Source of the DNA: Cristatella mucedo
Taxonomy: Eukaryota > Bryozoa > Phylactolaemata > Cristatellidae
Assembly: GCA_009760855.2 (NCBI GenBank)
Contig: WPIO01000007.1
Span: forward strand, 1,172,501-1,236,500
DNA length: 64,000 nt
Direction of reading: 5' to 3'
Under the pieces are notes generated by a model. It did not search any database, had not been told where the DNA came from, and worked only from the letters and a program-made list of their open reading frames with translations. Below are positions 15,481 through 31,709 of this stretch, one piece after another (the first letter of the stretch is position 1; every line of letters begins with the position of its first letter). The position numbers and the translations under genes are program-made.

Positions 15481-15739
15481 AGCAATAGACCCTGACTAAA
15501 TCCCGCTCTGCCACAGCCAATTCTTTAATTTCGTGACACATTTTTATCGTTGCAACATCCTTCAAATGACGCAATATATATCCACTTACATAATATAAGC
15601 AATTTGGAACTTCAAAAATGCGTGAAAGCTAGTGTTTTTGTGCAAGCCCACTTCATGAGTAATAGTGCATACGCAACAAATCTGGATAAAACAAGTACGT
15701 ATGAAATATGTGTGTATAACCTCTTTTACAATAGTGTAA

Positions 15740-16345
15740 CAATAACGATAAGATGTTTTTATAGCACTCTGAGAAAACTAAATCTCTTTTTAGGCACTTT
15801 GCAGATGCCGAAAAGTAAGCATGTAAATTGGTTAGTGATAACATGTACAGTGTCAGTTGCTCATTGACAGACAGGGGACAATTCACGCGGACTCAGCAAA
15901 TGCGGTAAATTAATCGGTGAATTTGTAGCATCATTTTAAAAGTAATTCTGTCAAGTCATGGGACGTCTTGATGTCAGTCGGGACTAAGTCGGGAGTGAGT
16001 TCCAGGTTTGAGAGCATACGAACTAAAAGCGTGGCCTCCAATAGACTTGAGGTCGGCTTGAGACACAGCTAAACGGCTTGAGTCAAAAGAGCAGGTGTTA
16101 CTATGCCTAGTCCGATAGTTTATTAGTTCGGATAAATCTACTGGAGCAAGAAAATAGAGTGACCCAAAAATTGAAGTCAATACGCTGCTTGATCGGGAGC
16201 CAGTGCAGGCCGGTGAGAATTGGCGAAATTTGGCAATATAACGCCACTGCAATGACAGATAAGACTGTTGCAGAGTTTAGGACCGTGTATATCTGCCTTT
16301 TTGCACAGGCAGGAACACCTGCGAGTACTGAGATGCAGACAACGA
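15740..16345 (-). repeat. LINE family A relic, diverged
   Basis: The tail block at 15760-15800 and reverse-transcriptase C-terminal remnants up to about 16330 can be traced on the minus strand with many substitutions. It abuts the AT/GT microsatellite at 16.35 kb. Confidence 0.7.
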
Positions 16346-16347
16346 GA

Positions 16348-16464
<117 letters not shown>

Positions 16465-16647
16465 TAACTATAAATTACGTCATGCTTCCACTCGATGAGC
16501 AACCCGGAGTTCGTGTTGAATGAACACTACGATTCTGCGCTTTAATTTTTCATTACTTATGGGTTTTGCCCTCGACATTAAGATCAGGCGGGTCTCGCCT
16601 CATATATGAAAATCCTGCCTACGCCTCCTGACTGTATTTATGTCTAC

Positions 16648-16651
16648 ACAC

Positions 16652-16713
<62 letters not shown>

Positions 16714-16767
16714 GTATGTGCGTATATACATGTGTGTGTGTGTGTGTGTGTGTGTTTGTGTGTGTGG
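16648..16767. repeat. Compound CA/TA/TATG/GT microsatellite
   Basis: CACATA, then a TA run of about 38 bases, then TATG repeats, then a GT run. Confidence 0.95.
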
Positions 16768-17728
16768 CATACTATAAATGTCTCTACAGTACTTGGGTGA
16801 ATGTGACTGTATTCATCTAAAAGTAGCCCGTTGGCCCACTACCATACAGGAAGGTATGCAGCCCTCCACCCCTACAGGATGGGGCTCACCGAACGCTTCC
16901 ACCATACTGTAGTCCTACCCACGCATTTGTTTATAGCTATTCTTTCTACGAAACCAGTTCCAAGAAAACTCGACCGTCCGAATAGATGCAGTAGGCAGCA
17001 TACCATCGCATGCGTCTCGCATCATTTGCACAATTAAAACCGAGTTTTGTCGAGTTGTTATGCCTTTTCGGGTCTCCATGTGGCATACTAGTCGTAATAT
17101 TCACAGCTTCGCAAACTTAGTAGCCTAAATAGTGTCTTTTGTATGTCGGCAGAAGATTTCATGCACAAATTTTGGTGAGCAGACGACAGCGAAAGATAGC
17201 CTAAAGGCTACTTCTACTTGTTGTACAGCTAGTGCACTGCAACCACATGCTTTCAAAGCACAGTCGCATTTGTACTGCATTGAAAAATCCAGCGTCTGCC
17301 TAGACGCTGCGTCCTGTATGTATCTGAGTGAAATGCTATTCCTAGTATCTCTGAATCCGACAAGTTCACCAAGTTAGTTCCGACCCAAACGCACACCACT
17401 AAGAAGATGGACTCTGTGAGGGTCAGACTTAATGTTTGATCGGGGCACGGTGTGCCTCGCCAGCGAAGGAATATGGGGTTCGCCCTGCAATGCCCTTCTC
17501 CGCTGATAGACCGCTGGCTTCAGATGCTTTTCTCAGAAGGTCCTCGGCTGCCGAGCTCTCTTCCAGTATCTTTGTCTGCTGCTGCCGCCGCTGCTTTCTG
17601 TAGCTGGTGCTTTTGTGCTACTCCCGTGCTCGTCAGCTGCTCTCCTTATCGGGCTGTGCCTCTCACTTTTTTCTCTACGTAAGATGTAGGCTGTTGTCTA
17701 CCGATTGAGTACCAAACGCTGCGTAGAG
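16768..17728. other. No recognisable gene
   Basis: Intronic in the fused-gene model. I see no coding exon or repeat family. Confidence 0.45.
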
Positions 17729-18385
<657 letters not shown>

Positions 18386-18386
<1 letters not shown>

Positions 18387-18802
18387 AAGGACACGTATGT
18401 ACGAACCGTATGTTGCCACCTCAGGAAGCCACAAGAACTTAGTGGTTACTATGTGCGAAATAACTTATTATTATTTATAGCTATTCTATATATTATATTT
18501 ATATATATATAATATATATATATATTATATATTTATATAGTTATATTTATAGTTTATTATTATCATTAGATTGTTATTATTAAAAAACTATAAATATAAC
18601 TATATATATAACTATGTAAAAATATATATTATATTATAAAAATATATATTATATATTATATATATATAATATAATATATAATAAATATCATATATAAAAT
18701 AGCCATAAATAATAATAAACTAATAATAAGTTATTTCGCACATAGTAATCACAAAGTTCTTGTGGCTTCCTGAGCTGGCAGCAAACGGTTCGTATTTACT
18801 TG

Positions 18803-18808
<6 letters not shown>
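18386..18808. repeat. Large imperfect palindrome with AT-rich centre
   Basis: The left arm, 18386-18480, is the reverse complement of the right arm, 18714-18808, in one register with its centre at about 18597. For example, 'TCAGGAAGCCACAAGAACTT' at 18421-18440 pairs exactly with 18754-18773, and 'GCGAAATAACTTA' at 18455 pairs with 18727-18739. The AT-rich middle is itself nearly palindromic. GA on the left and CT on the right extend the arms further. Confidence 0.92.

Positions 18809-18881
<73 letters not shown>
18807..18881. repeat. (CT)n microsatellite, right arm of the palindrome
   Basis: About 75 bases of CT, the mirror of the GA tract on the left of the palindrome. Confidence 0.97.
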
Positions 18882-18885
<4 letters not shown>

Positions 18886-19194
18886 CTTCACCTCATTTTA
18901 CTCCCTGAACCATCTGTGGCAGCTTCTTGCTGCATCGCATCCCCTTTGTCACAAGCCTACAACGAAAGGAAACCAGTTACATGCACGTGGACCCTTGCCT
19001 TAGCTTCAGATCATGGTTATCAAGTGCAATATCAAGTGCAATATTATGGTTCCTTCGGGAAAATGCGGTCGCAGGTAAAACTCACCACGTGCTCTTTCAA
19101 ACCTGGCACCCGCCTGTAGCCATTTCCGAAGTGGTAGACAGCAGCAGCAGATTGGGTGCAAAGCGATTTGCCCAAGCGCTCGCCCTCTTCGTAG

Positions 19195-20483
19195 CCAAAC
19201 AGGCGAACACGTCACTGGTGTTCACGCTTGTCACGATCGGCGTCATCTGCTTGATGTCTGTCGCCGCATGGGAGGCCGCTGGAGCTAGAGACCTGGCCGC
19301 CTCCCGGCCGGAGGTGCCCAAGGCTGCTGCCACACTGTCGTTGAGGCGACCGCTCGACCTTGAGTTCACTCGAGCAAGGCGGCGCGGCGAATCGGGCCCG
19401 CTGGCTAGCCTCTCGCCCGACGACCTCCGATTCCTTCGCGACGTCCGCGTATACGAGAGGCCGAGCGAGGCCAATCGCCTGTCCAACCGGCTGACGACGG
19501 TTGACGGCGTGGTGCAGGAAGCTCGCCGACTGCACGACCAGGTGTTCGAGCACTTGCTGGGCGGCTACCGTCGCGCCGTACTCGTGAACGTGTTCCTCTG
19601 GTTCAACAAGGGCGACCACTTGATCACGATCGGGCAGCGAAAGATCCTCGAGCGGCACGGCGTCGACATCGTGTATGCGTGCTACTACTCGGGCGGTGGC
19701 TGCGACTTCTCGCGCCTGCCTCGCGACGACGACGTCGTCGTGCTCGTGCAGGGCGCCGGCTACATCGGCCATCCGGCGCACGAGTACTTGCTCGATCTGA
19801 CCGTGCGAAGCTTTCCGAGAAATCGCATCGTCATGCTGCCTATCAGCGTCTGCCACCCGACGCCACCGTGCACCGACGTCGACCAGTTTGCCAGCATAGC
19901 CGAGCGGCACAGCGACTTCCACGTCGTTCTGCGAGACCTCTACTCGCTCGAGGTCGCCAGGCAGTACTTCACCGCCGGCGGCACCAAACTCTACCTGGCG
20001 CCCGACTCGGCGTGGGCCGTCGGCCGCATGCAGCTCGACATCGTGCCCGTCTACGATATCATCTGGCTAAAGCGCGACGACTGGGAGTCACAGGGAGACC
20101 CGATGCCGCCACTGCCGCAGCATCTGCGAACGCTGCAGACTGACTGGAGCGACGAGTGGATGGACCAGCCGGCCGACGACTTCTGGGAGCGGCACCAGCT
20201 GAAGACGCTGAGCGGCGCAGCGTTCCTCGCTCGAGCCCGCGTCGTCGTCTCGGACCGGCTGCACGCACACATTCTCAGCCAGCTGATGGGCAAGCCCAAC
20301 GTCGTCATCAACAGCCAGACGCGAAAGCAGGAACACTACTACATGACGTGGGAACGCGGCGTCGAGACGTCGCGCCTCGTCGGCACCAACGCCGAGGCGC
20401 TCCGAGCAGCGCTCGAGCTCCTCGAGCGCTACGGAGGCAGCTCGGTGGGTCGCTACCCACCGCCCCCCGAGTCGAGCTCATGA
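19195..20483 (+). CDS. Module copy 1, transferase exon: polysaccharide pyruvyltransferase family (PF04230-like)
   Basis: Encodes about 428 residues ending at TGA 20481-20483. It opens with a signal-anchor helix (Ser-Leu-Val-Phe-Thr-Leu-Val-Thr-Ile-Gly-Val-Ile-Cys-Leu). The domain follows with the family's landmarks: Asn-Lys-Gly-Asp-His (19605-19619), Gln-Gly-Ala-Gly-Tyr (about 19749), Leu-Arg-Asp-..-Ser, Ala-Pro-Asp, and Ser-Asp-Arg-Leu-His-Ala-His (20250-20270). Family members transfer pyruvate from PEP to a sugar as a ketal. The anchor predicts a Golgi-lumen enzyme acting on glycans. No ATG precedes the helix in this exon. A good phase-1 acceptor (CCCTCTTCGTAG) sits exactly before it, so the start codon must come from another exon. 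The transporter exon upstream has a matching phase-1 donor. The frame is also open upstream to about 18927, but that part has no counterpart in copy 2 and crosses from the CT repeat. Confidence 0.88.
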
Positions 20484-25244
<4,761 letters not shown>

Positions 25245-25960
25245 AATTAATAATAACAATAAAAGGGTTGATAGCGCCCTCAGAGAAGTAATTATACTTC
25301 CAGGCACTTTATATTCGCGGGAAAGGAAGCGTTTCTATTGGTTACTGGTAACACGGATACAATCTTGGCTGATTTAACAGCCTTATCTGTACAGCGGCAG
25401 AAGAGCCTTATCGGCTATCACCACCGCTTGCAGGTGGCACTAAGCGATCACCCAACTGCAGGATTCGAACCCACGACCTCGGTCGTGAAGAGCGAGCATC
25501 TTACCTCCAGGGGTATCACGGCCCAAACCTGCATTATTTCAGCACGCGCAAGTACACAAAAGACGAAATCCCAATAAACTAGCAAATGGTTTCTTTTGAG
25601 GAGGGGTGTGCGTTAGATTCTTTTTAAATGTCGCCAAGCGAGCGGCTTGCGTGACTTCATGTGATAGTGAGTTGCAACTGAGTTTGAGCAGACATACCGA
25701 AGGCATGGTCTCCAAACAGTATGAGATTGCTTAGAGGTACATCGTCTAAATGATTCGAGTCAGAAGAGCGTTCGATTCGAGATTAATATGATTAGGAAGT
25801 GTTTCAGATAGGTGGGCCTGAGCACGAGATTTATGGAAACTTGTAAGCGAGCTCCGGAAGTAAATTCGCTGCTTGATGCCAGGTCGGTGAGAAGTGGTGT
25901 ACTGACGCAGTACACGCGAAAAGACGATCCTAGCTGCAGAGTTGCTGCCCCCATCCCAAA
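25245..25960 (-). repeat. LINE family A relic interrupted by a SINE
   Basis: The tail block lies at 25260-25330 on the minus strand ('AGCGCCCTCAGAGAAGTAAT'). The body resumes at about 25525 after the SINE, with diverged family A sequence up to about 25950. The SINE therefore inserted later. Confidence 0.7.
25364..25524 (-). repeat. tRNA-derived SINE, family 1, nested in a LINE
   Basis: B box GGTTCGAATCC on the minus strand (complement at about 25460-25472), with the family body towards 25380. It sits inside the LINE relic at 25245-25960. Confidence 0.82.
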
Positions 25961-26186
25961 CCAATTCCAAAGTCGGAGCTTCGCCAGGACTCTGGTAGTG
26001 TTGCTGCTACTAAGCGATTCGCCTCCCGGGCATTTTCTCGTGTGTCTATTGGCGGCAGCGCCGGCGTAGCGTGCCGATACTGCCTACGGCACTCAGGCTC
26101 CTGCAGCGGCTGCCGCCCGACAAAGCTGACGCTTCGGCTCATCCGTATGCACGCTTGAACTTCCGCATGCACTCGTCTGCTCTCCT

Positions 26187-26500
26187 AACGCGAAGCTTTA
26201 TCACCACCGCCGTCGCCTACTTATTATTATGCTACTTATTATTACGTATTATTAGTATTATTAATGCCTATTCTATGATACTTAATATAACATAGCAACG
26301 CGAAGCTTTATCACCGCCGTCGCCTACTTATTATTATGCTACTTATGATTACGTATGATTAGTATTATTAATACCTATTTGTGTGCTACTTAATATAACA
26401 TACTAATGCGAAGCTTTATCACCACCGCCGTCGCCTACTTATTATTATGTATGATTAGTATTATTAATACCTTTTTTGTGCTACTTAATATAACATGCGG
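26187..26500. repeat. Tandem repeat, about 109-base unit, three copies
   Basis: Units start at about 26187, 26297 and 26405, each with 'GCGAAGCTTTATCACC', 'CCGTCGCCTACTTATTATTA' and 'GTATTATTAATACC', and each ends in 'TACTTAATATAACAT'. The third unit lacks an internal segment of about 15 bases. It is not coding. Confidence 0.9.
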
Positions 26501-26966
26501 GCGCTGGAGCTCTGCCGGTCGTCGAGCGGGAGGCCATCGCTATCCAGAAAAGTTCTCCTTTTCAGCAAAGCAGTAAGTTCGGCTGCCTTGCTGGCGCTCC
26601 GGGTTCTTGCCGGTCGGCCCGTTCGTAGCGACACACGCGGGTAGCCGTGCGATCAGCGCGCCGGCGGCAGGTTTCGCAGCTGCCATAGGCTGCACTTTGG
26701 TCGATGCGTTGGCTACACACTGCCTCGTCGGTCGTTTGCGACGAGGTCTCGCCGCTTCGTTAGTTACTGGGTGCGGCGAGCTCGTCCGGTTGCTATCGGA
26801 TTCGCTCTCGTTTCTCATCTTTCGGGCTGCTGCAGACAGAGGCGGAGTCGGTATTCCAGCTAGGGGGCAAGACCAGCAAGATTTTGATATAGGGAGAATA
26901 CCAGCGAGATTTTCATGCAAGGAAAAAGCTCTGTAACACAGTCCTAGCGCTTATTCGACACGAACG
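26501..26966. other. No recognisable gene
   Basis: GC-rich with overlapping open frames of about 110-125 codons on both strands. None resembles a known protein. Confidence 0.4.
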
Positions 26967-27100
26967 CCGAGCTAGTTTGGTCCAGCGGTTAAGGTGCTCG
27001 CCGCGACCAAGGTCTGGATGAGGTCGTGGGCTCGAGCTCCGAGGCATATGTGAAGCGCTTGAATAGGAAATTAAGTTCTCTCGGGACGCTGAACGAATGA
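26967..27100 (+). repeat. SINE family 2: tRNA-like head with LINE-like tail
   Basis: The head 'TTTGGTCCAGCGGTTAAGG' is an A-box match, and 'GTGGGCTCGAGCTCC' is a B-box relic. The tail 'GAAGCGCTTGAATAGGAAAT' then 'AAGTTCTCTCGGGACGCT' has the same layout as the LINE family A 3' end. Confidence 0.75.
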
Positions 27101-27254
27101 ATTTCATTTATTTATTTACGAACTCGATGGCTGCTGATCGAGTGGAAGTAGAACGTAATTTCGTCGTTAGTGACATTCCAAGGAGGGGCACGGGAAGCGG
27201 CCGGAAAATTTTGGCTCAGGTCTCCGATGTCCGACATAAATGGAGCACGTTTTC

Positions 27255-27879
27255 TTAAATTGAATGATGATAATACCAACATACTAGTTATGGGCAAACC
27301 AATTGTGATTTGGAAATTGAAAAGGCTAACGCTCAAAATCGGCTCTGCCAGCATATCTCCTGTTGAATCTGCACGAAACCTAGGTGTCATGCTCCAAAGT
27401 GACCTTTCGTTAGACGACCACATCAGCTCCACAATCAAGTCTGCCTACTTTCATCGACATAACTCTGCTGAAACTCGGGCTTGTTTAGACAGGGATATCA
27501 CATCTAAGTTAGTCCATGTATTTGTGACATCTCGTCTTGACTTCTGTAACTCACTGCTTGCTGGTCTACCGGCCTGTGGACTCAGGCGCTTACAGCTGGT
27601 GCAAAGCTCTGCAGCTAGGCTTGTCTGTCGTGAGCGTCGCAGTTGCCAACCGCACCACTCCTCGCCAACCTGCACTGACTCCCAGTCAAGCAACGCATCG
27701 ACTTCAAGGTTTTGTCACTCACTTTTAGGTCCCTTCATTTTTTGACTCCAGCCTACCAATCAGATCTACTGCCCCACCAGGCTAAGCATCGTACCATCCG
27801 CTTTTCGGAATCTAATCATTTTTCTTATACCTCGTGCAAACCTCAAATCCTGTGAAGACTGTGTCATTAGTTCGTATTA
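27255..27879 (+). repeat. LINE family A copy, left part
   Basis: Reverse-transcriptase region from just after the catalytic motif (Leu-Asn-Asp-Asp-Asn-Thr-Asn-Ile-Leu-Val-Met) through Arg-Leu-Asp-Phe-Cys-Asn-Ser-Leu-Leu. It is then broken by another insertion at 27880 and resumes at about 28060. Confidence 0.85.
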
Positions 27880-28060
27880 TAATAATAATACTAATAATAA
27901 TAATAACAACACACTTGATAAAGCGCCCTCGGAGAACTCAATCTCTTTCTAGGCACTTTACATTAGCTGCAAAGGAAACATGATCAAGTGGTTTTCGGTT
28001 TCCGTATACGATGTTTGCAAGAACTTTGACTTCCGGAAGAATTCTGCAACGCACAAAATA
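27880..28060 (-). repeat. LINE family A tail inserted in inverse orientation
   Basis: An AAT repeat then 'AAAGCGCCCTCGGAGAACTC' runs opposite to the host LINE. The host sequence 'TTAGTTCGTAT..GCTCCCAAAACCTGG' is split around it. The right boundary is approximate. Confidence 0.7.
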
Positions 28061-28445
28061 CGCCTGTAGCGCTTAGTGTGCCGAGGCACTTGAGTGTGTG
28101 CTCCCAAAACCTGGAACTCACTTTCGACTGGCGTCGCAATATCCCCCTGACTTGACCACATTAAAAAAGGAACTAAAAACTCATCTATTTATCACAGCAT
28201 TTAGTGAGTCAATGTGATTCATCCTTTGTGTGCTTATGCGTGCTGACACTGTGCAAGCTGCCACTAACCATATTTGCATGCTGACCCTGTGCGTGTCATC
28301 TTTAACCACGTTACGCTTGTTGTTAGTTGAGCACGCTACCGCTAGCCATTTGATCATTCTTCCTACAGCAAATGTTAAGTGCCTAGAAACAGATTGAGTT
28401 GTCTGCTGGTGCTATAACAAATGTATTATTATTATTATTGTTATA
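28060..28445 (+). repeat. LINE family A copy, right part and tail
   Basis: Continues the copy at 27255 from 'CCCAAAACCTGGAACTCAC' to the ATT tail at about 28422-28440. Confidence 0.82.
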
Positions 28446-29527
28446 TTTATAGGGACACGCGATATCCAGCCTATCTGCAGCGGTCTGCGGCTCGAAAATA
28501 TATGTTGTCCTGGCTGGGTCATCCAGTGCTTTACTGCAGGTCAAAGTGAGATCGCTCGGTCGGTGAGGTTTAGGCATACTGGATGTGAAGCGGATTCAGC
28601 CAAATGTCACCCACCGGTGGGCTTGCCCTTTGCGCGAGCCGTGGTTTGGGAGGCTAATAACAAGAAAAAAGCCTCCTGCGTAGCGATATATAGCCGAGCG
28701 GTGCGTTTACAGGCCGAGGTAGACTTACAGACTTTACAGCAAACCCAGCTCTGAGGCACCCGGCCGAGGGGCTTTGCTTAGCGTGCCACTTACGTCGAGA
28801 TCTTTCTCAGCAATGACCTCGCGTCCATCTTGTACTAGACAAAGTGCTCGAGGCTGGCTATGCACGACAGTGAGCTGTTTTTCTCAATTCATCAGCCTGA
28901 CACCTGATCGGGCGGCTGGTCCCTTGGCGCTTGGCCAGGCTGCACGACACCCGGTCGGGCTCAGTCCACTTCGCAAAAAAACTGCATACAATATGTACCA
29001 CTACAGCCACCGGCGGCGGCCTCGCTCCAAAGCCTTCGATTTCGTCCGGCAAGGGCTTAGCTTTGCCACCGGCGCTGGTGGACGACCAGGATAGGATTGA
29101 GCATCACGACCACATGCGTCTTGTCCACGGGAATGGAACTTTAAAACTCATTCTAAAGCTGACGAAATATCACAAAATGGCCCATTAAACTGGCCGCTTC
29201 GGCGTAATTTCGGCCAATTTTTGCTTGCCTCTAGCGCTGGGGGTGCCCCAGGTCCCCTTTTACACGGGGGGGGGGGGAGTCCACCCACACCCCCGTGCCA
29301 CCCCGGCGCCCCAATCCTGGCTTCGCTTCTGGTCGTCAGCCTTCAGAAATTGTGTCACAAAGAAGGCCTATGGCTGCATGCAGCGGCATCTGACAAATCT
29401 CGCCGCTATTCCTCAACCAGAAAGGCAGATAGATGGATTCACAGCATACCGCTTGGGACTGGTGCCAAAAGCCGTCACCACGTGACTCGATTCAACTGCC
29501 CAAATGTGCTAGAAAGCTTGCCCTACA
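28446..29527. other. No recognisable gene
   Basis: GC-rich in parts, with several overlapping short frames and none recognisable. Confidence 0.4.
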
Positions 29528-30085
29528 TGTCTCTCTCTTTCTCTCTCCCTCCCTCTCTCTTTCTCTCTCTCCCCCTCCCTCTCACTCTCTCTCCCTCACT
29601 CACTCACTCACTCACTCACTCACTCACTCACTCACTCACTCACTCACTCACTCACTCCCTCACTCTCTCTCTCTCTCACTCACTCTCTCACTCACTCACT
29701 CACTCACTCACTCACTCACTCACTCACTCACTCACTCACTCACTCACTCACTCACTCACTCACTCACTCACTCACACTCACTCACTCACTCACTCACTCA
29801 CTCACTCACTCACTCACTCACTCACTCACTCACTCACTCACTCACACTCACTCACTCACTCACTCACTCACTCACTCACTCACTCACTCACTCACTCACT
29901 CACTCACTCACTCACTCACACTCACTCACTCACTCACTCACTCACTCACTCACTCACTCACTCACTCACTCACTCACTCACTCACTCACTCACTCACTCA
30001 CTCACTCACTCACTCACTCACTCACTCACTCACTCACTCACTCACTCACTCACTCACTCACTCACTCACTCACTCACTCACTCAC

Positions 30086-30182
<97 letters not shown>
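29528..30182. repeat. (CTCA)n tract of about 500 bases followed by (CT)n
   Basis: CT-rich lead, then CTCA tetranucleotides with few interruptions from about 29596 to 30090, then pure CT to 30182. The Leu-Thr-His-Ser frames here are artefacts. Confidence 0.98.
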
Positions 30183-30183
<1 letters not shown>

Positions 30184-30573
30184 TGCCGCCTTTGATCCTC
30201 ACAGCCTTCAGCCCAGGTCAGTTCATACAGTAAATACGTGCGGTTTCCAAGTGCGTTGAAGCGTTTTGCCCCATTGTGATTTAGTGAATGGTTACGCAGT
30301 CGACGCCTCCGATACCGCACGGCTGCGCCTATCCACTGAGCGGACGTCTAACAAGGCGCGCTCTGCCATACACGCTTGACCGCACGTACGCAGCCCCTCC
30401 CAGGTTCTCGATATGCTCGATCGCCTCTAATCGCTGACAACAATTTGGTCACGGATCGACACTGAGTAGCGCGTGCTTTCTGGCGTATTTAGAGAAGCCG
30501 CGGCAGTTAACTTGTGTTTAAAAGACCGCATTAGAATTATGTAATTGCATCTCATTCGTAAAAGACTAAATTA

Positions 30574-30712
30574 TAGTTGATTTTTATAGCGCCCTGTGAG
30601 AACACAATCTCCAGCCAGGCGCTTAATGCACGCCGTTTAGCTCGAGCCCACGCCCTTGGTCGTTAAGCACGAGCACCTTACCCTGGGCAAGCCAGGGCGG
30701 TGATGACGCGGT
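30574..30712 (-). repeat. SINE family 2 copy
   Basis: On the minus strand it has a tRNA-like head with 'GGGCTCGAGC' as the B-box relic. The tail 'GCGCCTGGCTGGAGATTGTG' then 'TTCTCACAGGGCGCTATAA' follows. Confidence 0.65.
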
Positions 30713-31390
30713 GCTTAAAGTGGCCCGTACAAGCTTGCATTAATTTAAGCACGCCGAGGCGATTCATTCAAACCGCAAGCCACTGATCTCAGCACATTTT
30801 GACTAGCGTTTCCGGACGCATCCTCATCCCGAACGCTGAGCAATTGTCAGTCTTATCGCTCTCGGAATACCAACAGTGGTTGCTGCGGAAATCCCTCTGA
30901 CTCCGTTCGTAGTTGCGGTAGACATTCGAGACGCCGTATCGCATGCAGCGTCTCGTACAGCGTCATTGAGGCGCAGCTAGCGGGACGATGGCCAAGGTCA
31001 GACCGAGTTCAATGGTCTGAGGCAGCTGAGCACGCGGTGAGCCACCCCTCGCGTTTCTCTTCCGTAGCAGTCCGACGTTCTCCAGCCGCGGATTCAGACG
31101 CCGTAAGCGACGACCGCGAGAGACGCGACGGCCCGCTTTCTTAAGTCTGCGTTCGTTCAGCTTTGCACCCACCGACGGTTGCGGCGCCGCGAGCAGACGC
31201 CGGCTCGGCGAGATGCCTCCGTCTGCTCGACCCTCGCCCCGCCCCGCCGCCCCGCCGCCCCCACTGCGACCCTTCCTGCTCTTCCTTTTAGCTGGCTGCC
31301 AAGGGCCGCGACGATCGAATACTCGAGCTCTCGGAGGAGTGCGCGGGCGCGACCAGCTTTGCAGAGCCAGCTCTTTGTCACCAAAATCAT
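30713..31390 (+). promoter_or_regulatory. Upstream region and putative first exon of module copy 2
   Basis: The CpG-rich stretch from about 31020 ends at a donor, AAATCAT then GTGAGC (31390/31391). Splicing to the acceptor at 31709/31710 joins AT to G. This creates an ATG with A at -3 in frame with the transporter. The upstream part would then be untranslated. The transcription start is not visible, and there is no TATA box I would call. Confidence 0.5.
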
Positions 31391-31442
31391 GTGAGCGCTC
31401 CCGGCGGGCGGCGGCGCCTCCCGAGAGCTCCCCCCTCGCGCG

Positions 31443-31625
31443 CGATGAACATCCCAAAAGAATATCGATCTACGCGGCCATGAAATTTCCCAAAATGTCA
31501 GCAGCAAGCCGCGAGCGAAGTAAGCTTTGACGCGCCGCTTCGATAAGTCGAAGTTCATCGCGCACGCGCCTGCGGCGAAATCCGACGACGACGAAGCCGC
31601 ACTGGATCGCACGACTGCTACGGCG
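31443..31625. repeat. 183-base inverted repeat, left arm
   Basis: Reverse complement of 33028-33210, with equal length, no gaps and a single mismatch (T at 31603 against G at 33050). It lies in predicted intron 1 of module copy 2. I see no target-site duplication at the outer ends and no third copy in the window. Confidence 0.97.
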
Positions 31626-31709
31626 AAGCGCCCCCCCCCCCTCTCGCCGCCGCCCCACGCGCATCGCGGCTCAAGGGCTCCGCCGCAGCTCTGCGCTCTG
31701 CGCCGTCAG

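Noticed and set aside
18927-19194. Upstream part of the copy 1 transferase frame, with an in-frame ATG near 18979
   Set aside because: It has no counterpart in copy 2, emerges from sequence beside the CT repeat, and ends at a strong acceptor that copy 2 shares. It cannot be fully excluded as an alternative first exon.
29596-30090. CRISPR-like array
   Set aside because: The regular spacing is a plain tetranucleotide microsatellite with no spacers, and the DNA is animal.
31213-31530. Signal-peptide-like frame (Met-Pro-Pro-Ser-.. Phe-Leu-Leu-Phe-Leu-Leu-Ala-Gly-Cys)
   Set aside because: Pro/Arg-rich translation of a CpG-rich upstream region. It runs across the predicted donor at 31390 into the inverted repeat, and nothing links it to the transporter frame.
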